DNA of 64,000 nucleotides from positions 14,970,471-15,034,470 of the forward strand of contig JABAKD010000020.1 of assembly GCA_012845835.1 (NCBI GenBank), given 5' to 3'. The DNA is from Undaria pinnatifida (taxonomy: Eukaryota; Sar; Phaeophyceae; Laminariales; Alariaceae). A model generated the notes under the pieces. That model did no database searches, was not told the DNA's origin, and saw only the letters and a list, made by a program, of their open reading frames with translations. How positions within the stretch are numbered: the stretch's first letter is position 1; every line of letters begins with the position of its first letter. The position numbers and the translations under genes were made by a program. Below, piece by piece: positions 10,894 to 21,993 of this stretch.

Positions 10894-13800
10894 GGCCCGG
10901 GTTGAAACCGTCCCACCATCGTGTATGTCTCTGAGTGCAGCGAATGGCTCGTCGCTCGAGATCTTGGGATTTATTAAGTTGTCTCTTACCCTGGGTGATA
11001 TCACACGTCGTATTGATGCACTCGTTATCCCATCGTTAGGGCCTGACCAGATATTGCTTGATAATGATGTCATGTCTCGTTTTGGGGCTATACTCGATTG
11101 GAAGAATCAGCGTTTGACTTTCTCATCTAGTACTGTCACTATTCCAGCTACCCATAGGTCCCCTGATGCTCGTGCCCAGGTGACCTCATCCACTGTATTG
11201 CGCTCCGTAGCCGCAGTGCACAAAGATGCTGAGGTACACGCTGTAAAATTGTGCAATCGTATTGATTTACGCCCCCGTCACAGTGCCGTGATCACAGTTT
11301 TTACAGACATCAAACCACTTCAAGATACGGAAGTTATTATTGAGCCGCGCATACTCTCGGAAAATGAGATGTCTTGCGACAATCGTCCGGTCGAATTTGA
11401 GCGAGTTATCGTAGCTCGCACCCTCACCACGTGGCTAGCAGCAGATGGATCAGTTGCCGTTCAAATAGCTAATCCATCGTCCGAGTCTCTTGCCCTCCAC
11501 GCAGGATTAGAGATTGGGAAATTGTCGAGTGTTGCCGTCGTGTCTCCTGCTCAGCTGCATGTGCATGCTGTAGCAGCAACACCTAATACCCCGACCGAAA
11601 TTGCAGCAGCACGTGCTGAAATTATTGCGCCACTATCCAGAGCATTTGTAGACTCTACTTTCACCGTTGAACAGCAGTCAGCAATCCTGGATTTATGTGC
11701 AAAATACCGTCCTGTCTTATCGTTATCACGAGCGGAGTTGGGTAAGTGCAATACTGCCGAAGCAACGTTTCCCCTTCCCGCTCATACCAAACCTGTGAGC
11801 CGTCGTCCGTATAGAGCTAATCCGCGCACTGAAGCCGTTATCAACAAGTGTGTTCAGGACATGCTCAACGATGATATAATAGAGGAGCGCTCTAGCCCAT
11901 GGGGATCTCCCGTCACCATCGTGGCTCGCAAGGATGGTCAACCTCGTTTCTGTGTTGATTATAGAAGTACAATCAACAAACACCTTATCCGCAAGACCTG
12001 GCCGATGGCTAATCTCGAGGATAACATTGACATGGTCGGAGGCGCCAAATTTATCAGTGTCGCTGACGTCCAAAGCGCTTATTGGCAGATTCCCGTTCAC
12101 CCTGATCATGTCGAGACTACAGCATTTGTCACTAATTCTGGCAAGTACTGTTATAAACGTATGCCGTTTGGTGTTTGTAATGCCCCGTGGCTTTTCACAG
12201 AAATGGCTCATAAAACGTTGGGCCATATTCCCGAGTTGCTTATTTATATGGATGATCTCTGCGTTTTGTCCACAACCTGGGAGAATCATTTGAAATCGTT
12301 AGAAAGCATGTTTGCAGCGTTGCAAGCAGCTGGTCTCACCCTGAAGCCGTCTAAACTAGCGTTTGGTCCTAAATCGGTTACATATTTAGGCCATGTTATT
12401 TCTGCTGAAGGGGTTGCAGTTGGGAAAGATCGTATCAAAGCTATTCAAGAGCTACCTACTCCCACCTGCATCAAAGATCTTCGTTCCGTTTTAGGGGTGA
12501 TGAATTTTGTGCGTCGTTTTGTGCCGAATTTCGCCGAAGTAACCGCACCACTCGTTGATCTCACCCGTAAAGAGTTTGCAACTAGATCACGCTTTAAGAA
12601 AGCCTGGGGGAAAACGCAAGATACCGCGTTCGCTCACATCAAACGTTTACTGGTGTCAGCCCCAGTCTTGAAATTCCCTGATTATGAGCGTGAATTTATT
12701 GTGCATGTAGATGCCAGTGAGATAGGAGTTGGCGCTTTTCTTGCTCAGCCGTCGAAAAATGACGACTCGAAGTCTGATCTTGACATTATCGCGTATTTTA
12801 GTCAACGATTCAAACATGGGCAACGCCATTACTCTGCGTCAATGAAAGAGTGTTGTGGAGTCGTACTTACACTCGCTCACTGGAGACCGTATTTATTTGG
12901 GAAACATTTTACGGTGATCACTGATCATCAAGCATTGACCCACCTATACTACATGCAGGATACGTCCAATATGCTTACTCGTTGGGCTATTGCGTTGCAA
13001 AACTTTGATTTCACCGTTAAACACGTCGCGGGAAAATTAAATGTAGTACCCGACGCGCTGTCTCGATTGTTTGGTGAAGTGGAAGAAGAACCGTTACCGC
13101 AAGAACCAGCCCTTGCGTCTATCTGTCGAAACGTTCCGAGCGATAGACCGTATCGTGCACCTGGGCCTCGCGACTTCCAAGTATCTTCACAAAACCTCGA
13201 AGACGTAGACCTTGTACAGAATGATAGCGAATTGTTTGCTAGTGCAGTGTCTCTGTTTCCGTTGCTTGACCCAGAAAAATTACTGGAAGAACAACGTGCT
13301 GAGTTCGGTCCGTATATCGAATACGTAAAAGCACCTGTTACCGTACCCGTCCCAGATGGTGAAACCAAAAACAGCATGAGTCATTATTTTCTGAACGAAG
13401 AAATATTATTCCGGTCGTATTTGCCGGGTTATCTGCGCAAACGCAGTTCGTTCCGTGACCAACTCGTCGTGCCCACCGCTTTACGGAAATTAATCGTCCA
13501 CTCGTGTCATGACCTACCGGCGTCTGGAGGTCATCTAGCTTTTAAAGCTACGTTCGATAAAATCCGAGATCGTTATTGGTGGCCTACTATGTCGAAAGAC
13601 GCAGCAAAGCACATTAAATGCTGTTCATCATGCCAACACCGTAAGACGTCACACCGTCCTCCGAAATTACCTGTTGGTCATCGTCCTGTTTCCCGTCCGT
13701 TTCAATGTGTGGCTATCGATTTAGTAGAGTACAAATCGTCGTCGAATAACTCGAAGTATGTAATGTCCGTGATAGACCACTTGACTCGTTTTCTCGTTTT

Positions 13801-14896
13801 AGTTGCGATTAGTGACAAGACAGCTGCCACAATCGCTCGCGTTCTTGTAGAACGTGTTTTCTCCGTTTTCTCAGCTCCTGAAACCTTACACAGTGACCTC
13901 GGGTGTGAGTTCGAAAACGAGCTTGTTAAAGAATTGCAATCCGTATTTGGGTTCAAAAAGACGCGCACGTCAGCGTATCGTCCACAAGGCAATTCAGTGT
14001 TAGAGCGTGTGCATAGTACAATGCATAATATGTTGGCGATGTACGTAAACGTCAAATACGACAATTGGGCAGAATTGTTACCGTTTATTCAGCTTGCCCA
14101 TAATACCGCCTACAACAAGACGCTCGAGGAAACCCCTCATTTTTTAATGTTCGGCCGTAGAGCTTCGTTACCCGTTGACATTATTCTCGGCGTCCCGTGT
14201 ACGTCTGGTTCTGGAACCCGACAGGATTATTCCCGCCGCACCGTTGAAAATCTGCAACTCGCGTACGAAATTGCCCGTCGCAATTTACAGGAGCGTGCCG
14301 ACAAGCAGTCAGAATCTAATGAGAAATTGTCGATTCCGCAATATCAGCCCGGAGACCAAGTGTTAGTACACCGTCCCTATACCGTTGCTGATGGACCTAA
14401 CCCCAAACTAATTAGTCCCTGGCGTGGTCCCTATACTGTGCGTTCACAGTTATCACCAGTAATTTACCGTGTTGCGAGAGATGGTGAACTTGCGGAAACA
14501 TCTGTTCATTTAGGTCGTATTAAGGCATACCATAATGACGCGTCTAGTTCCGTACCGGATTTTACCGCACTCGATGATTTGTTCCTAGGAACTACGTTAC
14601 CGGTACCTGATCTAGACGGCTCTGTGCTTACCGTGCACATCGGCCCGTATACTATTGAAGCTATCGAAGGTCACAAGCGTGGGCCTGGTAAAGCCTCACT
14701 GACGAATTTTCAATATCATTTTCTCGTCAAAGATAAGCCGTCCAATTTAGGCATTTGGAGACACGTCAACGTTGTGCCTCAATGCCATGAGATGATCAGA
14801 GCGTATCGTTCAAGGATTCTAGCTGAAGATCCACACGCTTTTGATCCTCCCAAAAGTACAAAGAGTAAACGAGACGTCGTTGCTCAGTCGTCCTGA
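10826..14896 (+). CDS. Pol polyprotein: protease C-terminus, reverse transcriptase, RNase H, integrase, chromodomain-like tail
   Basis: 1356-codon frame lying +1 relative to gag and overlapping the protease frame at 10823-10893. Residues are counted from 10826. About 40-100: C-terminal protease half ending ILLDNDVMSRFGAILDW. About 300-560: reverse transcriptase with active-site YMDD near residue 474. About 620-760: RNase H with HVDAS and the ITDHQAL block. About 885-940: integrase H-H-C-C zinc site. About 960-1065: integrase core with Asp in AIDLV, Asp in HSDLG and Glu in VLERVH; the last two are 35 residues apart (DD35E). About 1180-1240: GPY/F-type module with WRGPYTV. About 1270-1330: a chromodomain-like segment from YTIEAIEGH to WRHVNV. 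All catalytic residues are present. It acts in cytoplasmic particles and then the nucleus to copy and insert the element. The first ATG is after the protease overlap, so expression needs a shift from the upstream frame. Confidence 0.93.
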   Translation: MTLQATLLCVSLLFLKQHPTLCKARVETVPPSCMSLSAANGSSLEILGFIKLSLTLGDITRRIDALVIPSLGPDQILLDNDVMSRFGAILDWKNQRLTFSSSTVTIPATHRSPDARAQVTSSTVLRSVAAVHKDAEVHAVKLCNRIDLRPRHSAVITVFTDIKPLQDTEVIIEPRILSENEMSCDNRPVEFERVIVARTLTTWLAADGSVAVQIANPSSESLALHAGLEIGKLSSVAVVSPAQLHVHAVAATPNTPTEIAAARAEIIAPLSRAFVDSTFTVEQQSAILDLCAKYRPVLSLSRAELGKCNTAEATFPLPAHTKPVSRRPYRANPRTEAVINKCVQDMLNDDIIEERSSPWGSPVTIVARKDGQPRFCVDYRSTINKHLIRKTWPMANLEDNIDMVGGAKFISVADVQSAYWQIPVHPDHVETTAFVTNSGKYCYKRMPFGVCNAPWLFTEMAHKTLGHIPELLIYMDDLCVLSTTWENHLKSLESMFAALQAAGLTLKPSKLAFGPKSVTYLGHVISAEGVAVGKDRIKAIQELPTPTCIKDLRSVLGVMNFVRRFVPNFAEVTAPLVDLTRKEFATRSRFKKAWGKTQDTAFAHIKRLLVSAPVLKFPDYEREFIVHVDASEIGVGAFLAQPSKNDDSKSDLDIIAYFSQRFKHGQRHYSASMKECCGVVLTLAHWRPYLFGKHFTVITDHQALTHLYYMQDTSNMLTRWAIALQNFDFTVKHVAGKLNVVPDALSRLFGEVEEEPLPQEPALASICRNVPSDRPYRAPGPRDFQVSSQNLEDVDLVQNDSELFASAVSLFPLLDPEKLLEEQRAEFGPYIEYVKAPVTVPVPDGETKNSMSHYFLNEEILFRSYLPGYLRKRSSFRDQLVVPTALRKLIVHSCHDLPASGGHLAFKATFDKIRDRYWWPTMSKDAAKHIKCCSSCQHRKTSHRPPKLPVGHRPVSRPFQCVAIDLVEYKSSSNNSKYVMSVIDHLTRFLVLVAISDKTAATIARVLVERVFSVFSAPETLHSDLGCEFENELVKELQSVFGFKKTRTSAYRPQGNSVLERVHSTMHNMLAMYVNVKYDNWAELLPFIQLAHNTAYNKTLEETPHFLMFGRRASLPVDIILGVPCTSGSGTRQDYSRRTVENLQLAYEIARRNLQERADKQSESNEKLSIPQYQPGDQVLVHRPYTVADGPNPKLISPWRGPYTVRSQLSPVIYRVARDGELAETSVHLGRIKAYHNDASSSVPDFTALDDLFLGTTLPVPDLDGSVLTVHIGPYTIEAIEGHKRGPGKASLTNFQYHFLVKDKPSNLGIWRHVNVVPQCHEMIRAYRSRILAEDPHAFDPPKSTKSKRDVVAQSS

Positions 14897-15609
14897 TACA
14901 AGCCCCAGTACCACCCCCCGTCCTTCTGGGAGTCCTTAGTCATCAGTATCGTTGCACCACCCCCACTATTTTTGTTTCCCCGGCCGGGTTTCGTTCGTCA
15001 ATAGTGCGTCGTTGACACATGAGCCGCAACTCTCATGAGTCCTTTTTGTTTTTCGGTGGTTGCTTGGGCGTATTTTGTGGAGTAGTGCCCACGTATTGAG
15101 TCATGGTTGGATACTCGATTGCCGCTGCCCAACAGCTGAGGTCCTGGTTTTTATACCAATAGTGGATGTTTGTTTTTGTTCGTTTCTTCGTGTGGAAGTA
15201 CCTCACACGAAAAGATAGCCTTTTTCTCGTGAATAAAGTGCTATAGAATTAGAGACGTACACGGTTCAGAGACACTACTGCACATTGGGGTAGTAAGTGT
15301 TAGTGTGGGGGGCGTTCAACCAGTAGTTACGCAAGGGTGTGCATATACGAGCAGTATACACTCGGGCGTCATTGTTGGGTTAGTTGAGAAATTGTAGCTG
15401 TGTACAGTGTGCATATACTTGAAGTATACATTGGGCGCAGTGAGGTTAATCAATTAATGAACATCGTTTTTTTTTTTTCTGTATGACATATTGGAGGCTC
15501 CTGGGTGCATTCGTAATGCATTCTCCAGTGTCAGAATCGTGTGTTGGATTGACTACAGAGTTACAGTTGAGCGCGTGAGCTGTATACTCCTAAGTAACAG
15601 AATCCACAT

Positions 15610-16044
15610 ATGGAATATTCCCCGGTCGTATCCCGTGTTACCGTGCGACCTGCACACAGTCAACCGTTAATTGACTGGCAGGAAGTCTCGTCATTATGCA
15701 GATTTATCTGTGTACTGATTACGTTTGTCAGCCACCATCGTTCGCTGACCCGTGGTCATGATCTTGCCGTCCTATCGATTATGCCTTTTTCGATACTTGA
15801 GACATGCCACCTTAACGTTAACCATGCACCCGCAGTCCGTCATACTGCGCCGTCATCGTTACATCCACACTATCGTCAAGTCATGCAGACTTTTATCGTC
15901 TTGATCGATCAATCGTTTACCGTGTTGCATACTCTGCATGCATCGTTTTCTGGCAAATCGTTGTTCAGCACATTTGTAAACTCATCATTAAGTGTGTACC
16001 AAGCCCTGCAGGCAACCGTCTCATACACACATCGTTTATGTTGA
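15610..16044 (+). CDS. Hypothetical third ORF of the retrotransposon
   Basis: A 144-codon ORF with its own ATG between pol and the right LTR, the place where some Ty3/Gypsy elements carry envelope-like or accessory genes. The predicted product is His/Ser/Leu-rich, with a hydrophobic stretch near residues 28-42 (around FICVLITFV) and another near residues 95-115. I see no recognised domain, signal peptide or dibasic cleavage site, so an envelope assignment is not supported. It may be a chance ORF; its length is only modestly above background. Confidence 0.3.
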   Translation: MEYSPVVSRVTVRPAHSQPLIDWQEVSSLCRFICVLITFVSHHRSLTRGHDLAVLSIMPFSILETCHLNVNHAPAVRHTAPSSLHPHYRQVMQTFIVLIDQSFTVLHTLHASFSGKSLFSTFVNSSLSVYQALQATVSYTHRLC

Positions 16045-16398
16045 GGAATGTCCTGATTATTGCCAAAGGTACTATCGTCCGTTATAAAAGGTTGATTTTT
16101 ATCGTCGAGTACGTCATTTCGGGACCGGATAACCGTTCTGGTGAAGAAAGAAGGTACATACCACTGGTAGTTCATAGTGTGTGACTGACATCTTTAGTAA
16201 AATTCGATTATGCTCATACAAGCCCGTGGTTCTAACTGCGCAGGGGATGACATGATTAGAAAATGAACAAGTGCAATACACACAGTGACTACCACAGTAC
16301 AACACAATACTCTGATTTATTAGAGAACCTGAGAACCTGTCTCCTCTTTAAATGTTCGAAAGCTGTGCTGGGTTCTCCAGTATGTAGCGTTCAAACAT

Positions 16399-16410
16399 TG
16401 GGGGGCGATA
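16399..16410 (+). other. Polypurine tract
   Basis: A GGGGGGCGA run directly before the right LTR, in the position expected for priming plus-strand DNA synthesis. It is short and interrupted by one C, so it is a modest match to typical tracts. Confidence 0.6.
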
Positions 16411-16768
16411 TGGGTCACAGGTACATTTTCTACCGTTACGTAGACAGATCTTCTCGTGAAGATTTGTATGAACGGTAGCCGTTCCAGAAGTATTAAATAT
16501 CGTGTCTTGTTGTACTAAAAGTGGTCGTGGAGTCTCCGTAGATTCTGATGACAGAGAGGCGGGTAATTACGTCTCCCGCTGACAAGTAATCTCTGTCGAC
16601 TCTCTGTTTTGCCTGCGAAGCACCTTTCGTTGCCTCAAGGCACTTCTATCGTTACCGTCGCTTGGTTCGCCGTCGAACCTTGCTCCAACCTGGCGTGTCC
16701 TTCACGCTACGAAGAACAAGAAGAGAAGTGGTTGCAAGTTGCGAGTCGAACCTGGGATACCCCAATCC

Positions 16769-16772
<4 letters not shown>
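16411..16772 (+). repeat. Right (3') LTR
   Basis: 362-bp copy with no difference from 8157-8518. It should supply the polyadenylation signal for the element's transcript. Directly after its terminal CA the ATT microsatellite resumes. Confidence 0.95.
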
Positions 16773-17560
<788 letters not shown>

Positions 17561-17587
17561 TTATTAGTACGGAATATTATTAATTAT

Positions 17588-18215
17588 TAAAGGGCTTGAC
17601 AACATGTGATTGCTATAATTAATAATACCTGGTATAACACCACTGCAACCATGTTGTAAACAGTTACTCCTTTTTGTATTTGCGCACTACAACTCCCCCT
17701 GTCAAGTGTGATAAAATCTGAGTCTTTGGGATAAAGTCAGATATATGCCAATATCGTTTTTGGTCCCCCAGCAACCTGCCCTTTGTGGGGGTATGAGGAC
17801 GCTTGACAACCCGCACGCGTTCACGGTTTACGGGGTGAGAAGCACGAAGGGCGAGGGGCGTTCAAGTCGCTCCTCTTGCCACAGAAACACCGTGAATTGT
17901 AGAGCGCACCTACCGTAAACACTCACTCAAGGATGAACCGCGAAGCAACAAGGACAGCGACTCTTCGGAGCAGCAATGCAAAGGGCTAACAAAATGTGAT
18001 TCCTACCACTACTGCAATATTCTGAAAAGTTGCCCCTTTGTAGTTGCGCACTACAACCCCCCCTGCCAAGGGTCAAATAAATGCTCGAGCATGCCGCCCA
18101 AAATCCACGATCGTGCCTACTTCTCGCTTGTCTTTCTCAGCCCCCGCACGCGTTCACGGCGAGGTAAGCCAGGGGGACGAAGGGCGAGGGGCAACGAGGC
18201 CGATCCTCGAAGAGG
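17588..18215 (+). repeat. Diverged direct duplication, about 390-bp spacing
   Basis: A block starting AAAGGGCTTGACAACATGTG at 17588, with GCGCACTACAAC downstream, recurs near 17978 as AAAGGGCTAACAAAATGTG with the same downstream motif. A later block, CGCACGCGTTCACGG followed by ACGAAGGGCGAGGGGC, occurs near 17812 and 18147. Spacing differs between blocks, so indels have accumulated. No coding potential was recognised. Confidence 0.55.
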
Positions 18216-19284
18216 GCACTTGAAGAAAAACACAAAACTCGATGTATTGGAGGGTCGAGATTCCGATACTGAGGCCGACACGGAAAAAAAATCGTGCCGG
18301 TGCTTTGACAAGGATTTGTTATACATTCTTGCTGGAGCAGCTCGTACGAGCAGTGGGTTAGTATGGTACACAGAAGTTGATCTACTCTTCTGCTTCTAAT
18401 ATGCTACCTGGTACGTGTTATATACTACTCAGTATATATTTTGATCGATCTCACAGCTAAGTGCATCTTTCATTTTTTCAAATATATCAAACGTTCAATG
18501 CAGGCCCCACGAGGTAGCTTGAGTGTTCCCGAGAAAACTGGTGGCCACGTTCGGCTCACGCTTTTAGTGATGCCGGTTCTAACGTGTCGAGTCTTCGGAG
18601 GAATCGACCTACCCGGGAATGTCTTGTTTGCTGTATGTAAGTAGTCCCGATTAACATTCATATGGAGGAAGTCGTTCCGTGCTTTTCGCGATATGAATTC
18701 CGACCTTTCCCAAACACCTCTTTACAGGTGCGCTAGTTTGTTGCCTACGGTCGCTCCACCCAAAATTATCCATGAAGGAGGCTGCCTGGAAAAGCAAAAA
18801 CAATCGGCTACGGTGACGCACTTTCGATCATTTCTGTTTTAGCGCAAGAGCTTCCCATCTGTAGAGAGTGCAAGGATCTGGCGTTTTGGATCCACGCTTT
18901 AGTTTGTGTATCCCCTGGTAGTGTATGAGATGGGCGCTCGAAGAGCTTTAGGATCAAGTGTGCACCGCCCGACGCCTGATGCAGAACGTCAGATCTCACT
19001 CGTCGGTCTTCATTCAGTCAATTCAGGTGTGTGTGCCTTTGCATTACATCAAGAGCAGAAGAGAGATCACTTCGGAGCTGTAGCGATCGACGTCCACCGC
19101 ATGTTCCATCATGACTCGACAGCACAAAACCCCGAGCATCAGGCCTGGGCTGGATCTCCGCTGGCCTGCCACATATACAGGGAGTACACAGGAACTTGCG
19201 TACAAAACCGGTAGACCCAAGTAGCCTACTCCAAAAACTAACTCACACTATAATAACACTTGATGTTTCATGCATACTAAATTC

Positions 19285-19515
19285 TACAGATGTCTGGTTT
19301 TGTCCCCCTCAATGCGGGTTATACGGTTTCCGTGCCCAGAACAAGGCCGAACGTCTTTGTCCTGTTGACCATGGCATTAGCAGGGGAGTCACCGACCTGT
19401 ATCCTTCATGAGGGTACACATCCCGTAACCCGCGCGATCGAAGTATCACACACAGCTTGCAAAGCTGAGTTTTGATAAAAAAATATTTTTGGTCGATCTC
19501 ACAGCAAAGTAAGTG
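19285..19515 (-). repeat. Dispersed ~245-bp repeat family, copy A (minus)
   Basis: Reverse-orientation copy. Its left side has GGTTTTGTCCCCCTCAATGC, its right side CGATCGAAGTATCACACACA then GCTTGCAAAG and GATCTCACAGC. These are complements of the blocks seen in the plus copies near 59-61 kb. It is diverged in the middle and non-coding. Confidence 0.6.
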
Positions 19516-19679
19516 TATTTTTCAACCTTCAAAATAGATTATATCGTATCTGCCCCCTTTGCCCAACGAACAACAGTTCCATTAATAGCTGATCGCCCTG
19601 ATAAAACCATGTACAAAGTGAGGTGCAATGACTGTTCTGTACCAGGTATATAATAATACGAGGACAGATATATTATAAA

Positions 19680-19765
19680 AAATGAAAATACACTCCAGCT
19701 GTGAGATTGAAGATTTCGTCGAAACTCATCTTTGCAAGCTGTGTGTGATACTCCGATCGCGCGTA
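19680..19765 (+). repeat. Dispersed ~245-bp repeat family, partial copy B (plus)
   Basis: A partial plus copy, with CACTCCAGCTGTGAGATTGA, then GTCGAAACTCATCTTTGCAA and GATACTCCGATCGCGCG. It stops at GCGTATTAG and faces copy C in inverted orientation about 200 bases away. Confidence 0.65.
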
Positions 19766-19796
19766 TTAGAGGACAGATATATATACTTCGAAGTAT

Positions 19797-20036
19797 TGCA
19801 TTTCCTTCCACGGCTGTCAGATTTTGTCCCCCTCAAAAACGAGCTTTATAGTTTCCGCGCACAGACTGACCAACATCACCATGTTGACCCTGATAGCTAC
19901 GCTGTAGTTCCAAGGGAAGTCGCCGGCCTATATCCCTAATGAGGACACACAACCCGCAATACGCGCGATCGGAGTATCACACACAGCTTGCAAAGGTGAG
20001 TTTCAACAAAATCTTCGATCTCACAGCTGGAGTGTA
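19797..20036 (-). repeat. Dispersed ~245-bp repeat family, copy C (minus)
   Basis: A near full-length reverse copy, from TTCCACGGCTGTCAGATTTT to GATCTCACAGCTGGAGTGTA. With copy B it forms an inverted pair with arms of about 80 bp that could fold into a hairpin. Confidence 0.7.
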
Positions 20037-20352
20037 TGTTTATTTTTATATGTATATGTATAATTGTCATTTTTTTCTTGTTCGGGTACATCTCTCCGTG
20101 CTCGCACTTTTGTCCGAAACGTCTGATGGAGTAGGCACAATTCGACCGTCGGGGTCACGTTGCCGGAGGTTTGGGCGCGACCCGTGCAGTGTGTCGCGCG
20201 TGGCAAGCATTTGAAACTTTTTTGACCTTGGGCACACTCAAGGCATATCCTCGGGTTTCCACAACATCCCCGGGGATTGGGTTTCTGCATCCCCTATCCC
20301 CGTGTACGCACGTAAGATTTGGATGCAAACCGCGCTTTTTTGCTCGTAGAGG

Positions 20353-20960
20353 GTACACGTAGGCGCATTTCCCCATTTTTTGCACAGAGCACCACGCTTT
20401 GATCCTGCCGCCCAGCAGCAGTCCCGCCCTCTAGCAGCAGCAGCCTGCAACTCTGCGTGTGTGGCTGCTGTTGTAGTAGCTGCTTTGATCAGAGCCTGCG
20501 CTACCCGCCCTACGCCACTTCTCGCTGCTGCTGCTGCTACTGCTGCTTCTGTCAAGTGTCAAGTGACTTGCCGGCGAAAATTGTAAGGATCGTTCAATTA
20601 TCATATTAGTACTCAAACTGTCCTTATATTTATATTCAGGTTGGTGTGCTTCGTACACGTACATTTCCCTATTTTGGCACAGAGCACCACGCTACGATCC
20701 TGCCGCCCAGCAGCAGTCCAGCCCCCTAGCAGCACCAGCCTGCAATTCTCTGCGCGTGTGGCTGCTGTTTTAGTAGCTGATTGCTTTCATCGGAGCCTGC
20801 GATGCTCTACCCGCCTATACGCCGCTACCTCTCGCTGCTGCTGCTACTGCTGCTCCTGTCAAGTGTCAAGTGACGTGCCGGCGTAAAGTGCAAGGACCGT
20901 TTGTATACCATATTATTAATCAAATGGACCTTATATTTATGTCCAGGTTGGTGTAGTTCG
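20353..20960 (+). repeat. Tandem duplication, unit about 285-300 bp
   Basis: Two adjacent copies, aligned at AGAGCACCACGCT (20396 and 20681) and ending in CAGGTTGGTGT followed by TTCGTAC. Each carries GCCGCCCAGCAGCAGTCC, runs of GCTGCTGCT and CAAGTGTCAAGTGAC. A weaker third relative follows at about 20990-21170. Identity is roughly 85-90 percent by eye. Open frames inside are Ala/Ser runs from GCT repeats. Confidence 0.75.
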
Positions 20961-21993
20961 TACCTGGTATGTGATATCGTACCATACCAAGAGAGCACAA
21001 CCCTACAGCTCTGCCGCACTGCAGCAGCGGTACGAGCAAAACCATTTATGTAAGATCGCAGATGACAGACAGCAGACAACATGCGGAGAGCACAACGCTA
21101 GAACCCTGCCGCACAGCAGCAGCGGCAGGCAACACCATTTATGTGCGCGTGGCGTGTCCTCTCTTATGCTGCGACGAGTTGCTGGTGTCGGAGCATGTTA
21201 TTTGTCACCCCACCATACCACACGTTTCTGCTGTACATAGGAACCTTTGAAAATAGTGATAATAAAGATACCAACCACCCATCCTTATGCATTTACGTCC
21301 ACAGAGGCAGTTTTTAACGAATATTTTTTCTGTTTTTTTTGGCGAAGATCGCAGATGACAAACGCCAGCAGACAGCATGCAGAGAGCAAAACGCTACTAC
21401 CGTGGTAGAACCATGTGCGCGTGCCGAATCCTCTCCTTACGACAGCAAGTTGGTTTTGCCGTAGCCTGTCACGTATTGTCCTCTTGCTCCCTGGTTCTGA
21501 ATAGGTGCTATTTACGTAGTACTGGTATTCTACAGTAAGCCGCATCCCACGCCACACGTGCCCCTTCTCGCTTCCTGGCGGTCCCTAACCTGGAGGTCGA
21601 AGTGTGACGCTCTTCTCGAAATCATACATATCATTCGGTGTACCTAGTAAATGTTTTGTGTGTTATCAAGTGGTGCTGTGTGTATTTTCTCAACAACAGA
21701 TCGGTCGTGGGCACGTCTATCTCGAGTACCCGAAAAGCGCTACAAGTACTGCTATTGAGTACATACACCCAAGAAGTACTGCGGGTGAAATGCGAATTCA
21801 TTACTTTTTCGGGCAAGTTTTTTTTGTATGTACAAACATATGGTCATTGCGTCCGGTAGTTACAATCATGTGTCCTTGCGCCACTCACCTAGGTACTTCC
21901 CGGAGGGGAACCTTGTAATATATAGCAATGATTTCAAGAATTATTCCGCTACCACCTACCAAACAGCCGCCGGATCCAATTTCCATATCTCAC

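Larger units (their letters stand above)
14897..16410 (+). other. Long 3' untranslated stretch of the retrotransposon
   Basis: About 1.5 kb between the pol stop and the right LTR. It contains two similar segments with GTGTGCATATA near 15340 and 15405, a T tract at 15470, one 144-codon ORF at 15610-16044 and the purine tract. No other coding feature was recognised. The length is unusual for a simple Ty3/Gypsy element. Confidence 0.7.
8157..16772 (+). mobile_element. Complete Ty3/Gypsy (chromovirus-type) LTR retrotransposon
   Basis: An 8.6-kb element bounded by two 362-bp direct repeats that begin TGGG and end CTCA and look identical base for base. In order it holds the left LTR, a primer binding site, gag, protease, reverse transcriptase, RNase H, integrase with a chromodomain-like tail, a 1.5-kb 3' non-coding stretch with one small ORF, a purine tract and the right LTR. 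RT before integrase is the Ty3/Gypsy order. The target is an ATT microsatellite. The flanks agree as TTATTA on both sides, but the phase of the repeat makes the duplication length (3 or 6) ambiguous. Identical LTRs imply a very recent insertion. Two frame breaks separate gag from Pol and are described separately. Confidence 0.96.
17561..21993. other. Non-coding repeat-rich interval
   Basis: No exon could be defined here on either strand. It holds a diverged duplication at 17.6-18.2 kb, three copies of a dispersed repeat at 19.3-20.04 kb and a tandem duplication at 20.35-20.96 kb. A 102-codon frame at 18906-19214 reads as ordinary amino acid composition but has no recognisable motif or splice context. 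Further exons of the minus-strand gene starting at 22587 should lie in or beyond this interval, but none could be supported. Confidence 0.5.

Noticed and set aside
15610-16044. Envelope gene of the retrotransposon
   Set aside because: The ORF is far too short and lacks a signal peptide, cleavage site or clear membrane anchor; kept only as a hypothetical ORF.
18906-19214. 102-codon plus-strand frame
   Set aside because: Ordinary composition but no motif, and it sits between dispersed repeats without credible splice sites. Possibly a decayed transposon piece; not strong enough to call.
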